Below, in pieces: positions 51,740 to 59,224 of a stretch of DNA of 64,000 bases. The stretch's first letter is position 1. The number at the start of each line of letters is the position of its first letter. Both the position numbers and the translations under genes were made by a program. The stretch spans positions 233,084-297,083 of the forward strand of contig NZ_LMVC01000004.1 of the NCBI RefSeq assembly GCF_001510655.1, written 5' to 3'. This stretch comes from Fictibacillus sp. FJAT-27399 (GTDB taxonomy: Bacteria > Bacillota > Bacilli > Bacillales > Fictibacillaceae). Under the pieces are notes generated by a model. That model saw only the letters and a list, made by a program, of their open reading frames with translations. It searched no databases and was not told the DNA's origin.

Positions 51740-51753
51740 AGAAACCGTTTACA
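51740..51753 (-). promoter_or_regulatory. cre-like site between pdxA2 copy 2 and the MFS gene
   Basis: Minus-strand TGTAAACGGTTTCT fits the CcpA cre consensus except at one position. A hairpin (GAGAGAGG/CCTCTCTC, 51770-51793) just before it may attenuate transcription from pdxA2, allowing separate control of the transporter. Confidence 0.5.
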
Positions 51754-51805
51754 TTTGTTTTTGGAAGAAGAGAGAGGCGGTGATTCCTCTCTCGTTTTTC
51801 TAAAA

Positions 51806-52825
51806 TCAGACCTTCAGTGTACGGAAATGAACAGAATATTGAGCAGCCAGCTTGATTGCTTCCTCCATGCTGACAGAGCCCGCGATCCCTTGGCCTGCAA
51901 TGTCAAACGCTGTGCCGTGGTCGACTGATGTACGAAGGAACGGCAAGCCATTGGTGATGGAGATCGTACGTTCAAAATCGGTCATCTTAGCGGCGATATG
52001 CCCCTGATCATGATAAAGGGAGAGCACTGCATCATATTTTCCGTGAAGTGCCTGATGGAAAACAGAATCTGCAGGGACAGGGCCAAATGCATTGATGCCT
52101 TGCTGCTTCGCACGCTCAATCCCCGGGCCGATCTCATCCAGTTCTTCCGAGCCGAACAGTCCATGCTCACCGCTGTGAGGATTCAGGCCGGCTACCGCCA
52201 TTTTTCTGCTTTCAATTCCAAGACGCTTTAGTGCTTCGTCACAGCGGACTAAATAATCATGCACACGGTCAGCAGTAATCTGGCCGATCGCATCCTTCAG
52301 TGATAAGTGTCGTGTCAGGAAGAAAATTCGCAAGGAACGCACTTCAAACATGGTTAGCGGATCGTCTACACCCGTTAGGCCGGCAAGCATTTCGGTATGT
52401 CCGATATACGGCACTTCTGCGGCTTTCAGGGATTCTTTATTGATCGGTGTGGTGGCAATGGCGTCAACCTGCCCATTGTTGGCAAAGGCAATGCTTTTTT
52501 CAATATAGTCAAAAGCGGCTTGGCCGCACATCGCCTGAACCTTTCCGATCTTCAGCTGGCTGATATCCACATTCTCAAGATTAACGATATCGATTGTTCC
52601 GAATTCATATTTTCCTTCTGCGGGGTCATTGATGGGATTCAGCCCAAGAGAAACACCAGCAAAGGTCATCGCCTGTTCAACAACGGAGGCTGTCCCGATC
52701 AGAACAGGGCGGCAAAGGTCATAGATTTCCTTTTTAGCGAGTGCCTTAACACTGATCTCAGGTCCGATTCCAGCAGGATCCCCCATAGGAATGGCAATGA
52801 TTGGTTTAGAAGTAGGTTGTGTCAT
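51806..52825 (-). CDS. pdxA2: PdxA2-type 4-phospho-D-threonate/erythronate dehydrogenase, copy 2
   Basis: 339-aa paralogue of the 43671 product. [33 protein letters not shown] opens the protein; His ligands occur in [24 protein letters not shown] and [15 protein letters not shown]. Clear divergence from copy 1 (for example [11 protein letters not shown] versus QGHGPVKVLGL) argues for different acquisition or stereospecificity rather than recent duplication. Its start overlaps the kinase stop in ATGA. Confidence 0.9.
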   Translation of the reverse strand: MTQPTSKPIIAIPMGDPAGIGPEISVKALAKKEIYDLCRPVLIGTASVVEQAMTFAGVSLGLNPINDPAEGKYEFGTIDIVNLENVDISQLKIGKVQAMCGQAAFDYIEKSIAFANNGQVDAIATTPINKESLKAAEVPYIGHTEMLAGLTGVDDPLTMFEVRSLRIFFLTRHLSLKDAIGQITADRVHDYLVRCDEALKRLGIESRKMAVAGLNPHSGEHGLFGSEELDEIGPGIERAKQQGINAFGPVPADSVFHQALHGKYDAVLSLYHDQGHIAAKMTDFERTISITNGLPFLRTSVDHGTAFDIAGQGIAGSVSMEEAIKLAAQYSVHFRTLKV

Positions 52826-54141
52826 GATAATATCTCCTTTTCATTTGTCTTTTTTGTGAGCTTCCGCTGTAAAAATAAAACGGATTCTGTAATCGCAGAT
52901 TCACTGCCTACCAGGCCGCCTTTTGTTACGACAGGCAGGCCGTCGAGGTAGCCGCCGATAAACCGTCCGTAGGCAGCTAGAGGAAACACCTCGTCAAGCA
53001 GCTGAATGCCATGGGTTTTGCCGGCGGCGCATATTGAAGCGGTCACATCTCCTCCGCTTGAAAAACATCCGCTGATGCTCGTTCTGCTTTTTTGGATGAT
53101 TCTCTGGCTGATGATGGCAAGGCCGTCTGTAATCCTTCTGGCAAGTGATGCTTCGGTTGTGAGCTGCTCTTTGGCAATTGCCTGAAGATCAAGCAGCGGG
53201 GCATCCTCCTGGAACGTCGTAACCAGCACAACTGCTTGTTCCTCCAACAGCCGCAGACCTTCGTTCATTCCTCTTAAAATTTCTGCGTCTCTTTCTCCAT
53301 TCTCATCCCTTGCCAGTTTTAAAGGATCGATATAAACGGTATGCAGCGGCAGGTTTTCAGCCAGATGGTGAATCTGCTTTCCAGTTACCGACGTACAGCT
53401 GCCGATCGTGAGCAAAATCTTCGGTGTGAAGGGGGAACCGCTGTATTTTTCCTTTACATAAGCGGCAGTCAGCGGTCCCGGATCGACAGGAACGAACATC
53501 ACATCCAGAGCCGCCATCGCTTTGGCGACAGCTTCTATCTGTTCTTCATTCACGGCGTCTGCTACGATGACCCGGCTGCCATCATTGATTTTTTCCTGAA
53601 GGCAGGAAGTGAGCTGGAACGATCCTTGCAGGACTTCATTCATCTCCAGGGTGGCTACAGGCTTGGCGCATTGTCTGCTAATAATGGAAGGAACGTGCGA
53701 CTCGTTCAGCGGTGCTTGCGGATCCTTAGCCACGTCAGTTTCCTGGACTGGCGTGCCGTTCACAAGCAGATAGCCTCCAACGGTCGTTCGTCCAGACACA
53801 GGGTAGGACGGCATAACGACGGCAACGGAATCTTCTCCCAAGGCATCCAGGCAGGCATCGATTTCACCGCCAATATTTCCTCGGCCTGTACTGTCGATGC
53901 GTTTACAAAAAAGCTCTACGCCCTGTCCCGACAGGCTGCCGATAATATCTGAAACTCGTTTGTACGCTACGTGCTTCGGGGTGTAGCGGCTGTCAGTGTC
54001 AATGCAGATCGCGTCATAGTTATAGGCCGTTTGCGGGGAGAAGCCATGCAGGATGGTTGCTGTTGATATACCTTGTTTGGTCAGAAGTACTCCCGTCGCG
54101 TTGGCGCCTGTCAGATCATCGGCGATCACTGCAATTCTCAT
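52822..54141 (-). CDS. dtnK: Four-carbon acid sugar kinase (DtnK/OtnK family), copy 2
   Basis: 439 aa, DUF1537 fold: [70 protein letters not shown], and the ATP-domain [10 protein letters not shown]. The variation from copy 1 in the substrate loop (IDSTGRGN versus IDSTLRGN) may matter for specificity. Starts in the deoR stop (ATGA) and ends in the pdxA2 start (ATGA), so all three are translationally coupled. Confidence 0.88.
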   Translation of the reverse strand: MRIAVIADDLTGANATGVLLTKQGISTATILHGFSPQTAYNYDAICIDTDSRYTPKHVAYKRVSDIIGSLSGQGVELFCKRIDSTGRGNIGGEIDACLDALGEDSVAVVMPSYPVSGRTTVGGYLLVNGTPVQETDVAKDPQAPLNESHVPSIISRQCAKPVATLEMNEVLQGSFQLTSCLQEKINDGSRVIVADAVNEEQIEAVAKAMAALDVMFVPVDPGPLTAAYVKEKYSGSPFTPKILLTIGSCTSVTGKQIHHLAENLPLHTVYIDPLKLARDENGERDAEILRGMNEGLRLLEEQAVVLVTTFQEDAPLLDLQAIAKEQLTTEASLARRITDGLAIISQRIIQKSRTSISGCFSSGGDVTASICAAGKTHGIQLLDEVFPLAAYGRFIGGYLDGLPVVTKGGLVGSESAITESVLFLQRKLTKKTNEKEILS

Positions 54142-54917
54142 CCATGACTCACCTCGTTTTCTTTTACGGTATATATGGAGGTTATTTCCCCATATCGCAC
54201 CGTATCTTCAGGGGTTAACTCTGCATCGGTAATGATGCCTTCTATCTTTTCCAGAGAACATACTTGTGAAAAAGAGCTTTTGTTGAACTTTTGAGAGTCT
54301 GCTACGACCCAAGTTGTAGTGGCTGCGTCAGCCATCAATCTCTTAATCAAGGCTTTTTCCATTGTTGGAGCGGTCAGCCCTTTTTCAAGATTGATAGCGT
54401 GTGTGCCCATGAATAAAAGGTCGACTCGGATCTGATTAAGCAGGTCCTGTGCATGAGGGCCCACGAACGAACCAATTCCTCTTTGCAGGGTGCCGCCCGT
54501 ACAGATGATCTCCGATGGACTTTCGATCAGTTCAGCGGCAATCTTCAGATCGTTGGTCACAATCGTTAAGTCGTCTCTGTTTTTGATCACTTTGGCAATC
54601 TCCAGAGTGGTTGTCCCGGAGTCTAATAGAATCTGTGCCCCCTCCGGAATCAGGCTTGCCGCATACTTGGCGATCAGGTGTTTTTGGTTCACCCTGGTCA
54701 TCGATTTGTTTTGATAGGGGGTCTCCGGGATGAGCGGGTTCACCGCAACAGCCCCTCCGTGGGTCCGGATGACTTTCCCTTCCTTTTCTAACTGGGCCAG
54801 ATCCCTTCGGATCGTCATACCAGAAACGTTCAGTTCTTCAACCAGCTGTTCAATTTGAACTTTTCCTTCTTTATCGGTTCGTTTTAAGATTTCTAGTTTT
54901 CGTTCTAACGGCAGCAT
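54138..54917 (-). CDS. DeoR-family repressor of the second acid-sugar unit
   Basis: 259 aa from ATG 54917. DeoR helix-turn-helix LPLERKLEILKRTDKEGKVQIEQLVEELNVSGMTIRRDLAQLEKEGKVIRTHGGAV is followed by a sugar-isomerase-like sensor domain (GAQILLDSGTTTLEIAKVIK, IICTGGTL, LLFMGTHAI) that normally senses a phosphorylated sugar. Three start codons lie close together; ATG 54917 follows ATAAGGA at eight bases and fits the usual MLPLERK beginning, 54938 would add seven residues. First gene of the unit, hence autoregulated. Confidence 0.88.
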   Translation of the reverse strand: MLPLERKLEILKRTDKEGKVQIEQLVEELNVSGMTIRRDLAQLEKEGKVIRTHGGAVAVNPLIPETPYQNKSMTRVNQKHLIAKYAASLIPEGAQILLDSGTTTLEIAKVIKNRDDLTIVTNDLKIAAELIESPSEIICTGGTLQRGIGSFVGPHAQDLLNQIRVDLLFMGTHAINLEKGLTAPTMEKALIKRLMADAATTTWVVADSQKFNKSSFSQVCSLEKIEGIITDAELTPEDTVRYGEITSIYTVKENEVSHG

Positions 54918-54948
54918 GTTGTTCATCCTTATCATCATCCTTTGTTCA

Positions 54949-54977
54949 ATTATGTTACTTTATGTTCATTTATGCAA
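54949..54977 (-). promoter_or_regulatory. Promoter and candidate DeoR operator of the second acid-sugar unit
   Basis: Minus strand TTGCAT (54977-54972), 17 bp, CATAAT (54954-54949). On the plus strand the spacer contains 10-bp direct repeats TATGTTACTT, TATGTTCATT and a partial TATG, as expected for a DeoR-type site overlapping its promoter. Confidence 0.6.
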
Positions 54978-55000
54978 GGGTTTTTTCAGAATATTTATAA

Positions 55001-55217
55001 AAAGGCTGTTTTCGTAGCCTATGTTGTCCTTGGAAGTGGTTGATTTCCGTTCCAGGACGCTCGCTTTCCGCGGGGCGTCCGCTGAACCCCTCAGCGCTGG
55101 CGCCTGCGGGTTTCACCTGTCCCGCCCGTCCCGCTGGAGTCTCGCACCTTCCGCTCCAATCAACCTGTCAATGAAGATTCTTTACAAAAATGTTCCCAAA
55201 GCAACAATCTTTTAGAA
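55001..55217 (+). repeat. About 220-bp dispersed repeat, copy 3
   Basis: Best-preserved symmetry of the three: GGTTGATT at 55038 and AATCAACC at 55158 form inner inverted ends; shares TGATTTCCGTTCCAGG, CTCGCTTTCCGC, CACCTGTCCCGC and GGAGTCTCGCACC with copy 1. Lies between the deoR promoter and the argS terminator. No coding capacity is conserved. Confidence 0.8.
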
Positions 55218-55224
55218 AAGAGCC

Positions 55225-55264
55225 AAAATAAAAAACTCTCTTATCAGAGGAGATAAGAGAGTTT
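55225..55264 (-). terminator. argS terminator
   Basis: Minus strand AAACTCTCTTATC and GATAAGAGAGTTT pair around TCCTCT, followed by TTTTA; starts 5 bp after the argS stop. Confidence 0.9.
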
Positions 55265-55269
55265 AAAAG

Positions 55270-56958
55270 TTACATTTCTTCGGGCGCTTTAATGCCGAGG
55301 AGGCGCAAACCTTCTTTTAGTACGATGGTTACGGCATTGACGAGTGAGACACGGCTTGCGAGGGTTTCATCCTCCTCAAGCACTCTAATGTGGCTGTAAA
55401 ACGCATTAAACTCCTGAGCCACGTCGATCAAGTACTTGGCAATCTGGGAAGGTTCATAGAGTCTGAGACTTTTTTGAATGACGTTGGGAAACCCCATGAG
55501 TGTTTTTACCAGCTCCCAGCTATAGTCGTCTTGCAGTCCGGTGTTCATTTCGCTCACATTTCCTGCTTTTCTCAGGATGGAGCAGGCACGTGCGTGTGCA
55601 TATTGAACATACAGACCTGTTTCCCCTTCGAACTTCAGCATATCTTTAAGTGAAAACTCTATATTGTTCAGTCTTTCGTTCTTCAGATCGTGAAAGATAA
55701 TAGAACCAACACCGATCTGTTCAGCCACTTTCTCTTTGTTGGAAAGGCCAGGGTTCTTCAGCTCGATATTTTGTCTGGCTAGCGTAATCGCTTCTTGGAT
55801 GACTTCTTCTAAAAGTACGATTTTGCCTTTTCGGGTCGACATTTTTTTACCGCCTTTTAAAATGAAGCCGAACGGGATATGGATCATCTCCTCGGCCCAC
55901 TGATAGCCCATCTTTTTAAGAACAAGGATGAGTTGCTGGAAATACAGGCTTTGCTCGTGTCCGACGACATACAAGTTTTTTGCAAAATGATAGGTTTCCT
56001 GGCGATAGAGGGCTGCCGTCAGGTCCCGGGTCGCATAGATGGTAGCGCCGTCCGACTTCTTAATGAGGCAGGGCGGGAGGTTGAACTCATCAAGGCGGAC
56101 AACCTCCGCACCGTCAGATTCCGTAAGCAGCCCTTTTTCTTTTAATAGAGTCACCGTATTTTCCATCTTATCGTTATAAAATGCTTCGCCATTGTATGAA
56201 TCAAACTCAATATCCAGCAGCGAGTAGATTTTTGAAAATTCCTTGAGGGATTCTTCACGGAACCATTTCCAAAGGGCTGTCGCTTCCTCGTCTTTTTCCT
56301 CGAGCTTTTTAAACCAGTATCGCGCTTCATCCTCAAGGGCAGGCTGTGTTTCAGCTTCCTTATGAAATTTCACATAAAGGCTGAGAAGCTCTTTGATCGT
56401 ATTCTCCTTCACCGTATCCTCGCTGCCCCATCGCTTGTAAGCCACGATCAGCTTCCCGAATTGTGTTCCCCAGTCACCGATATGGTTGATGCGGACAGGC
56501 TTGTAGCCGCATTTTTCGGTAATGTTGGCGATTGCGTTTCCGATGACGGCCGAGCGGAGGTGCCCCATGGAAAAAGGCTTGGCGATGTTCGGAGAGGAGA
56601 GGTCGATCGTAATGTGTTCTCCGCTGCCCTGTTTGGCTGATCCGTAATGGCTGCCTTGTTCAAGAATGTCTGTGACGATCTCCTTGCTGACCATTTCTCT
56701 TTTATAAAAGCCGTTCATGTAGGGACCTTGTGCTTCCACTTTTTCAAAAAGCGGGGAGCTGATTTTGGATGCGAGTTCGGACGCGATGAGCTGGGGCGCT
56801 TTTTTTAGCGTTTTTGCAAGAGTGAAACAAGGGAAGGCGATATCTCCTTGCACCGAGTGCTTCGGTATTTCGATCAGCTTTTCAATATCTTCTGTACCTG
56901 GCACATCCTTAAGCTGATGTGAGATAAGTTGGGCAAATTCCTTTTTGAGCTCCGACAT
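55270..56958 (-). CDS. argS: Arginyl-tRNA synthetase
   Basis: 562-aa class I aminoacyl-tRNA synthetase charging tRNA-Arg. Arg-tRNA-specific N-terminal domain (1-110), the HIGH-type motif in SSPNIAKPFSMGHLRS, KPVRINHIGDWGTQFGKLI, the KMSKS-type loop GGKKMSTRKGKIVLLEE and the all-helical anticodon domain with the arginine tail LRLLGIKAPEEM. A T-box leader with an arginine specifier precedes it, giving transcription control by uncharged tRNA-Arg. ATG follows AAGAGGTGGTC. Many bacilli have a second, constitutive argS elsewhere; that cannot be judged here. Confidence 0.96.
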   Translation of the reverse strand: MSELKKEFAQLISHQLKDVPGTEDIEKLIEIPKHSVQGDIAFPCFTLAKTLKKAPQLIASELASKISSPLFEKVEAQGPYMNGFYKREMVSKEIVTDILEQGSHYGSAKQGSGEHITIDLSSPNIAKPFSMGHLRSAVIGNAIANITEKCGYKPVRINHIGDWGTQFGKLIVAYKRWGSEDTVKENTIKELLSLYVKFHKEAETQPALEDEARYWFKKLEEKDEEATALWKWFREESLKEFSKIYSLLDIEFDSYNGEAFYNDKMENTVTLLKEKGLLTESDGAEVVRLDEFNLPPCLIKKSDGATIYATRDLTAALYRQETYHFAKNLYVVGHEQSLYFQQLILVLKKMGYQWAEEMIHIPFGFILKGGKKMSTRKGKIVLLEEVIQEAITLARQNIELKNPGLSNKEKVAEQIGVGSIIFHDLKNERLNNIEFSLKDMLKFEGETGLYVQYAHARACSILRKAGNVSEMNTGLQDDYSWELVKTLMGFPNVIQKSLRLYEPSQIAKYLIDVAQEFNAFYSHIRVLEEDETLASRVSLVNAVTIVLKEGLRLLGIKAPEEM

Positions 56959-57003
56959 ATTGTTCGACCACCTCTTGTAATCATTTTTATGGAAAAATAA
57001 AAA

Positions 57004-57243
57004 ATCCCGCCTCTAAAATTAGAGACGGGATGTATGGCCCGCGGTACCACTCTTATTGTTCGATAAAGAACCGGCTTAATGTTAATAACGGGGTTCTCCC
57101 CGGCCGCCCTACGGATTACTGGTTCAGGCTGGCTCCTCAGAAGTGCGGTTCATCGTACAGCATCCGTCAGGCTTACACCGTCCCTGACTCGCTTTTCTCT
57201 GCATGCAGGATTACTCTCTTCCTCATCGAAAATGTGTTGTTTT
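57004..57243 (-). promoter_or_regulatory. T-box riboswitch leader of argS (arginine, CGC specifier)
   Basis: Minus-strand leader of about 240 nt. The conserved T-box TGGTACCGCGG is at 57049-57039; the terminator TCCCGTCTCTAA/TTTAGAGGCGGGA with a following T-run is at 57030-57005, overlapping the antiterminator. Upstream, AGAGAGTAATCC and GTAAGCCTGA belong to Stem I, and GATGAACCGCACTTCTGAGG contains the specifier CGC (57147-57145), an arginine codon matching argS. Uncharged tRNA-Arg should stabilise antitermination. Confidence 0.9.
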
Positions 57244-57249
57244 TTAGTG

Positions 57250-57278
57250 ATTATAAAGAAGAAGGAGAAAGAAAGCAA
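57250..57278 (-). promoter_or_regulatory. argS promoter
   Basis: Minus-strand TTGCTT (57278-57273) and perfect TATAAT (57255-57250) with 17-bp spacing, just upstream of the T-box leader. Confidence 0.75.
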
Positions 57279-57361
57279 CCAGATTTTTCAAAATTAAGGT
57301 TATCTTAAGTTAAACCCGTTTAAAGTTGCTCCTATAAAGAAATGGACAGGAGTGATGAAAG

Positions 57362-58070
57362 ATGAAAAAGCTCAATTATGTAAAGTTTTGTTTGGACTTG
57401 GCGATGAGTATTCTTTCCCAATATCAATATAGGAAATGAAGGCTGGTTTAAGCTGCTGCACATATCGTTATCGTTCTTGACCTTGATCATTGTGGGAATT
57501 CATGTCGGCATGCATTGGAAATGGGTCATCAACATCTGGAACCGCATCTCTTCCATTAAGGAACCGAAACAATGGATGGGCTGGGCGGCTAAAGGGGCGA
57601 TGGCAGTTGTTCTGCTGTTTGGTGTCTTTCAGATCTATGAAACCGGGTTTATTTCACGTTCGGCGAGTGTGTTTGGCATCCTTTCAAGCGGCGGACAGCC
57701 GGCGATGGCTGAAGGTGGCAAGGGGGCATTCGGCCAGAGGCCTGATATGGATGGAGACGGCAGCGGACAGGGATTCGGCGGACCGCGTCCTGAAGAGCAG
57801 GCAAGCGGAACGAGTGATGGCGGTCAATCGGGAAGTCCGGCACCGGGATCGTTCAGCAAGGGAGAACAGCCTTCTGGATTCGATGGTGACGGTGATATGG
57901 GAGGCGGCGGACGCGAACGGGAAGACTTTGGAGGCCGGGAGCATAGCTTCGGGGGCGATGTGAGCGCCCTGTTTGTTATTTCTACGTATACCGGGATCAT
58001 GGCGGTCTTCCCCGTGCTGGCTTACTATATTGGCAAGTTTTTGGGTAGAAGAAAGAAGAGGTTGAGTTAA
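57362..58070 (+). pseudogene. Broken DUF4405-type membrane protein gene
   Basis: ATG 57362, behind ACAGGAG, starts MKKLNYVKFCLDLAMSILSQ and soon stops at 57437. A second frame resumes IGNEGWFKLLHISLSFLTLIIVGIHVGMHWKWVINIWNRI, which is the characteristic second and third helix region with metal/haem-type His residues of DUF4405 proteins, and continues to 58070. The normal segment of about 25-30 residues between MSIL and the HE-type motif is missing and the frame shifted. The rest has a third helix, a 90-residue Gly/Asp/Gln-rich loop (GQRPDMDGDGSGQGFGGPRP) and a last helix. Probably inactivated by an internal deletion. Confidence 0.75.
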
Positions 58071-58075
58071 TGGAG

Positions 58076-58125
58076 GGTGCCAGGCACCGCGTTTTGACAT
58101 ATGTCAAAAGCTGGTGCCTGGCACC
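58076..58125. repeat. Triple-palindrome element, TTTTGACA/TGTCAAAA core
   Basis: Arms GGTGCCAGGCACC and GGTGCCTGGCACC around TTTTGACATATGTCAAAA; a spare GGCACC follows at 58132. Six bp after the broken gene and immediately upstream of the next promoter. Confidence 0.9.
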
Positions 58126-58141
58126 TTTTCTGGCACCGTTC

Positions 58142-58150
58142 TGTTATAAT
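58142..58150 (+). promoter_or_regulatory. Extended -10 promoter of the AlkD-like gene
   Basis: TGTTATAAT is a perfect extended -10 (TGnTATAAT) 33 bp before ATG 58183; the -35 position falls in the tail of the repeat element and is weak. Confidence 0.6.
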
Positions 58151-58182
58151 TTAGGGAACTACTGTTGAGGGGGTTAACGGAG

Positions 58183-59040
58183 ATGACGATGACGTACCTT
58201 GAAACTTTGCATGAAGAAATACGCAGCCGGCAGAACCCGGCTGATGCTGTAAAGATGCAGTCTTACATGAAGAATAAATTTACCTTTTACGGCTTGAAGT
58301 CACCGATCATGAAAGAGGTTATGAAGAATCATGTGAAAATGTACGGGCTGCCTGAGATGAGCATCCCCGAAGTGACGAAAAGATGCTGGAACTACAAAGA
58401 ACGAGAAATGCAGTACATGGGCATGTTTTTTGTGGACAAGCTGAAGAAGGGCATGCAGGAAGACGATGTTAAGGCATTAGAGAACACGATCACTGAAAAG
58501 TCGTGGTGGGATACAGTGGATCATATCGCCAAGCACCATATGGGACATTACATACAAACGTTCAAGCATCGGGAACAGGAATTGGTGGAGAAATGGATTC
58601 ATTCACCGAACATGTGGCTGAACCGGACTGCGATTCTTTATCAGCTCGGCTATAAAAAAGATACGAATGAAGACATCTTAAAATACGTCATTGAGCAGCA
58701 GAAGGAGAACAAAGAGTTCTTTATCCGCAAAGCGATCGGCTGGGCATTGAGGGAATATGCCAAGACCAACCCCGATTTCGTCATCGATTTCGTGAACTCT
58801 ACGGAACTCCAGCCACTAAGCAGAAAAGAAGCTCTGAAGAATATACAGTTAACCTGGCACCGTTTTTTTTTATTGCTCTATGATTTCCTTTGGCTTTTGA
58901 ACTTTGTGAACAGCTGGAAGACCGATTGGACAAAAAATAAAGCAATCAATAACACCACAACACAGATTTCTATGAGTTCCATTACTTTGAAAGGAGACAA
59001 GGCATTGAGGATCGCTGTTCTCATATCAAATCCTTCATAG
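58183..59040 (+). CDS. AlkD-type DNA alkylation repair protein with read-through C-terminus
   Basis: HEAT-repeat DNA glycosylase family removing bulky or cationic alkylated bases. KMQSYMKNKFTFYGLKSPIMKEVMK, RCWNYKEREMQYMGMFF, SWWDTVDHIAKHHMG (active-site Trp and Asp region) and KAIGWALREYAKTNPDFV are AlkD landmarks. Family members end soon after a LSRKEALK-type helix (here near 58845). At 58850-58868 a half copy of the palindromic repeat (CCTGGCACCG then T8) begins and no stop occurs until 59040, adding about 60 residues antisense to the next gene. The enzyme core is complete and may still work. ATG 58183 is preceded by GAGGGGG. Confidence 0.78.
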   Translation: MTMTYLETLHEEIRSRQNPADAVKMQSYMKNKFTFYGLKSPIMKEVMKNHVKMYGLPEMSIPEVTKRCWNYKEREMQYMGMFFVDKLKKGMQEDDVKALENTITEKSWWDTVDHIAKHHMGHYIQTFKHREQELVEKWIHSPNMWLNRTAILYQLGYKKDTNEDILKYVIEQQKENKEFFIRKAIGWALREYAKTNPDFVIDFVNSTELQPLSRKEALKNIQLTWHRFFLLLYDFLWLLNFVNSWKTDWTKNKAINNTTTQISMSSITLKGDKALRIAVLISNPS

Positions 59041-59108
59041 ATATCCAAAGTCAGAGAGAAACTCGTCAACAGTATAAACATCGATAGGGTAATACCCAGG
59101 ATTTTCAT
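58878..59108 (-). CDS. Small two-helix membrane protein, probable GerKD-type D subunit
   Basis: 76 aa from ATG 59108: MKILGITLSMFILLTSFSLTLDIYEGFDM, then helix 2 MELIEICVVVLLIALFFVQSVF and a basic tail. Tiny proteins with exactly two transmembrane segments are encoded beside gerA-type operons (D genes; yczF/gerKD in B. subtilis) and modulate receptor function. This one is divergent from gerKA by 116 bp, which fits. A longer TTG start (59141) is possible. The call rests on size, topology and position, not on a sequence motif. The antisense read-through of the AlkD-like gene covers its 3' two thirds. Confidence 0.6.
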   Translation of the reverse strand: MKILGITLSMFILLTSFSLTLDIYEGFDMRTAILNALSPFKVMELIEICVVVLLIALFFVQSVFQLFTKFKSQRKS

Positions 59109-59224
59109 CGTTCCATCACACTCCGCCCCTAGTATCTCCAAAATGAACGCTATCCATTAAGAGAGGACAGAATAAGGAAGAGGAGCCAGGGAAACCCTAA
59201 AAGAAAATCACGTAGAAAGGTATT

